A stretch of 64,000 bases of DNA from Rhizobium sp. R634 (lineage in GTDB: Bacteria > Pseudomonadota > Alphaproteobacteria > Rhizobiales > Rhizobiaceae). Below, in pieces: positions 63,948 to 64,000 of the stretch (the first letter of the stretch is position 1; each line of letters starts with the position of its first letter). The notes below the pieces were generated by a model, which worked only from the letters and a program-made list of their open reading frames with translations, made no database searches and was not told the DNA's origin. The stretch spans positions 310,001-374,000 of the forward strand of contig NZ_LOKW01000026.1 of NCBI RefSeq assembly GCF_002211305.1, in the 5' to 3' direction. Position numbers and translations under genes: made by a program.

Positions 63948-64000
63948 GACGGTTGACGCCGGCTACACGCACGCCGTCCATTGTTGCTCTTCGCTTGCGC

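Noticed and set aside
1..64000. tRNA or rRNA genes
   Set aside because: No T-loop GGTTCRA-type core with matching acceptor stems and no rRNA sequence was seen on either strand by eye.

Overview
This 64 kb window reads as chromosomal DNA of a fast-growing rhizobium of the Rhizobium leguminosarum/R. etli clade. The basis is the high GC content, protein sequences typical of Rhizobiaceae (a malic enzyme with a phosphotransacetylase-like tail, BluB, a very long growth-pole coiled-coil protein, class II DAHP synthase), frequent TTG/GTG starts with good Shine-Dalgarno sequences, and an intergenic palindromic element of the RIME type near 60 kb. I found no rRNA, tRNA, insertion sequence, prophage or CRISPR array. 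The species call is inference from the proteins.

Layout. 0-8.4 kb: a DksA-type regulator, a SixA-like phosphatase, a YcjX/YcjF membrane stress pair, a secreted protein, the folate operon folP-folB-folK, a DUF922 protein, a candidate small RNA, a ferredoxin and a lone HPt phosphotransfer protein. 8.5-16 kb: a 7.1 kb gene for a GPR/RgsE-like polar-growth scaffold with tandem 44-residue repeats, preceded by a perfect CtrA box. 16-27.9 kb: isochorismatase-like hydrolase, small P-loop kinase, D-Ala-D-Ala carboxypeptidase, GAF-GGDEF protein, an Mla-type lipid transport operon, dipeptide epimerase, MFS transporter, LpxH-like phosphoesterase and a histidine phosphatase. 27.9-33.1 kb: an RND efflux operon with a divergent TetR regulator, a near-palindromic operator and an intrinsic terminator in the pump leader. 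33.1-43.9 kb: BBE-type oxidoreductase, malic enzyme, a CX5R phosphatase-like protein, DUF2865 protein, bluB under a cobalamin riboswitch, a chemoreceptor followed by a secreted cache-like protein, and class I DAHP synthase behind a Tyr-rich leader peptide and attenuator.

43.9-45.9 kb is a lower-GC accessory patch of small secreted or membrane proteins, one frameshifted, separated by a short motif repeated on one strand. 45.9-64 kb returns to core genes: TolB-like propeller, NAD synthetase, SLATT-like protein, DUF1003 protein, GFA-family protein, ABC exporter, class II DAHP synthase, TadG-like vWA protein, glutathione reductase, acylphosphatase, DUF2059 protein, rpiA, gph, a large L,D-transpeptidase and fumC.

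Envelope and polar-growth functions recur (GPR-like scaffold, carboxypeptidase, L,D-transpeptidase, Mla operon, DgcA). Central metabolism is represented by folate, NAD, pentose phosphate, malate and fumarate steps and both classes of the first shikimate enzyme. The strongest unreported-looking signals are regulatory: the leaderless Tyr-rich leader and attenuator ahead of class I DAHP synthase, a small RNA with a CCUCCC loop, the terminator inside the efflux leader, and the CtrA box ahead of the growth-pole gene.
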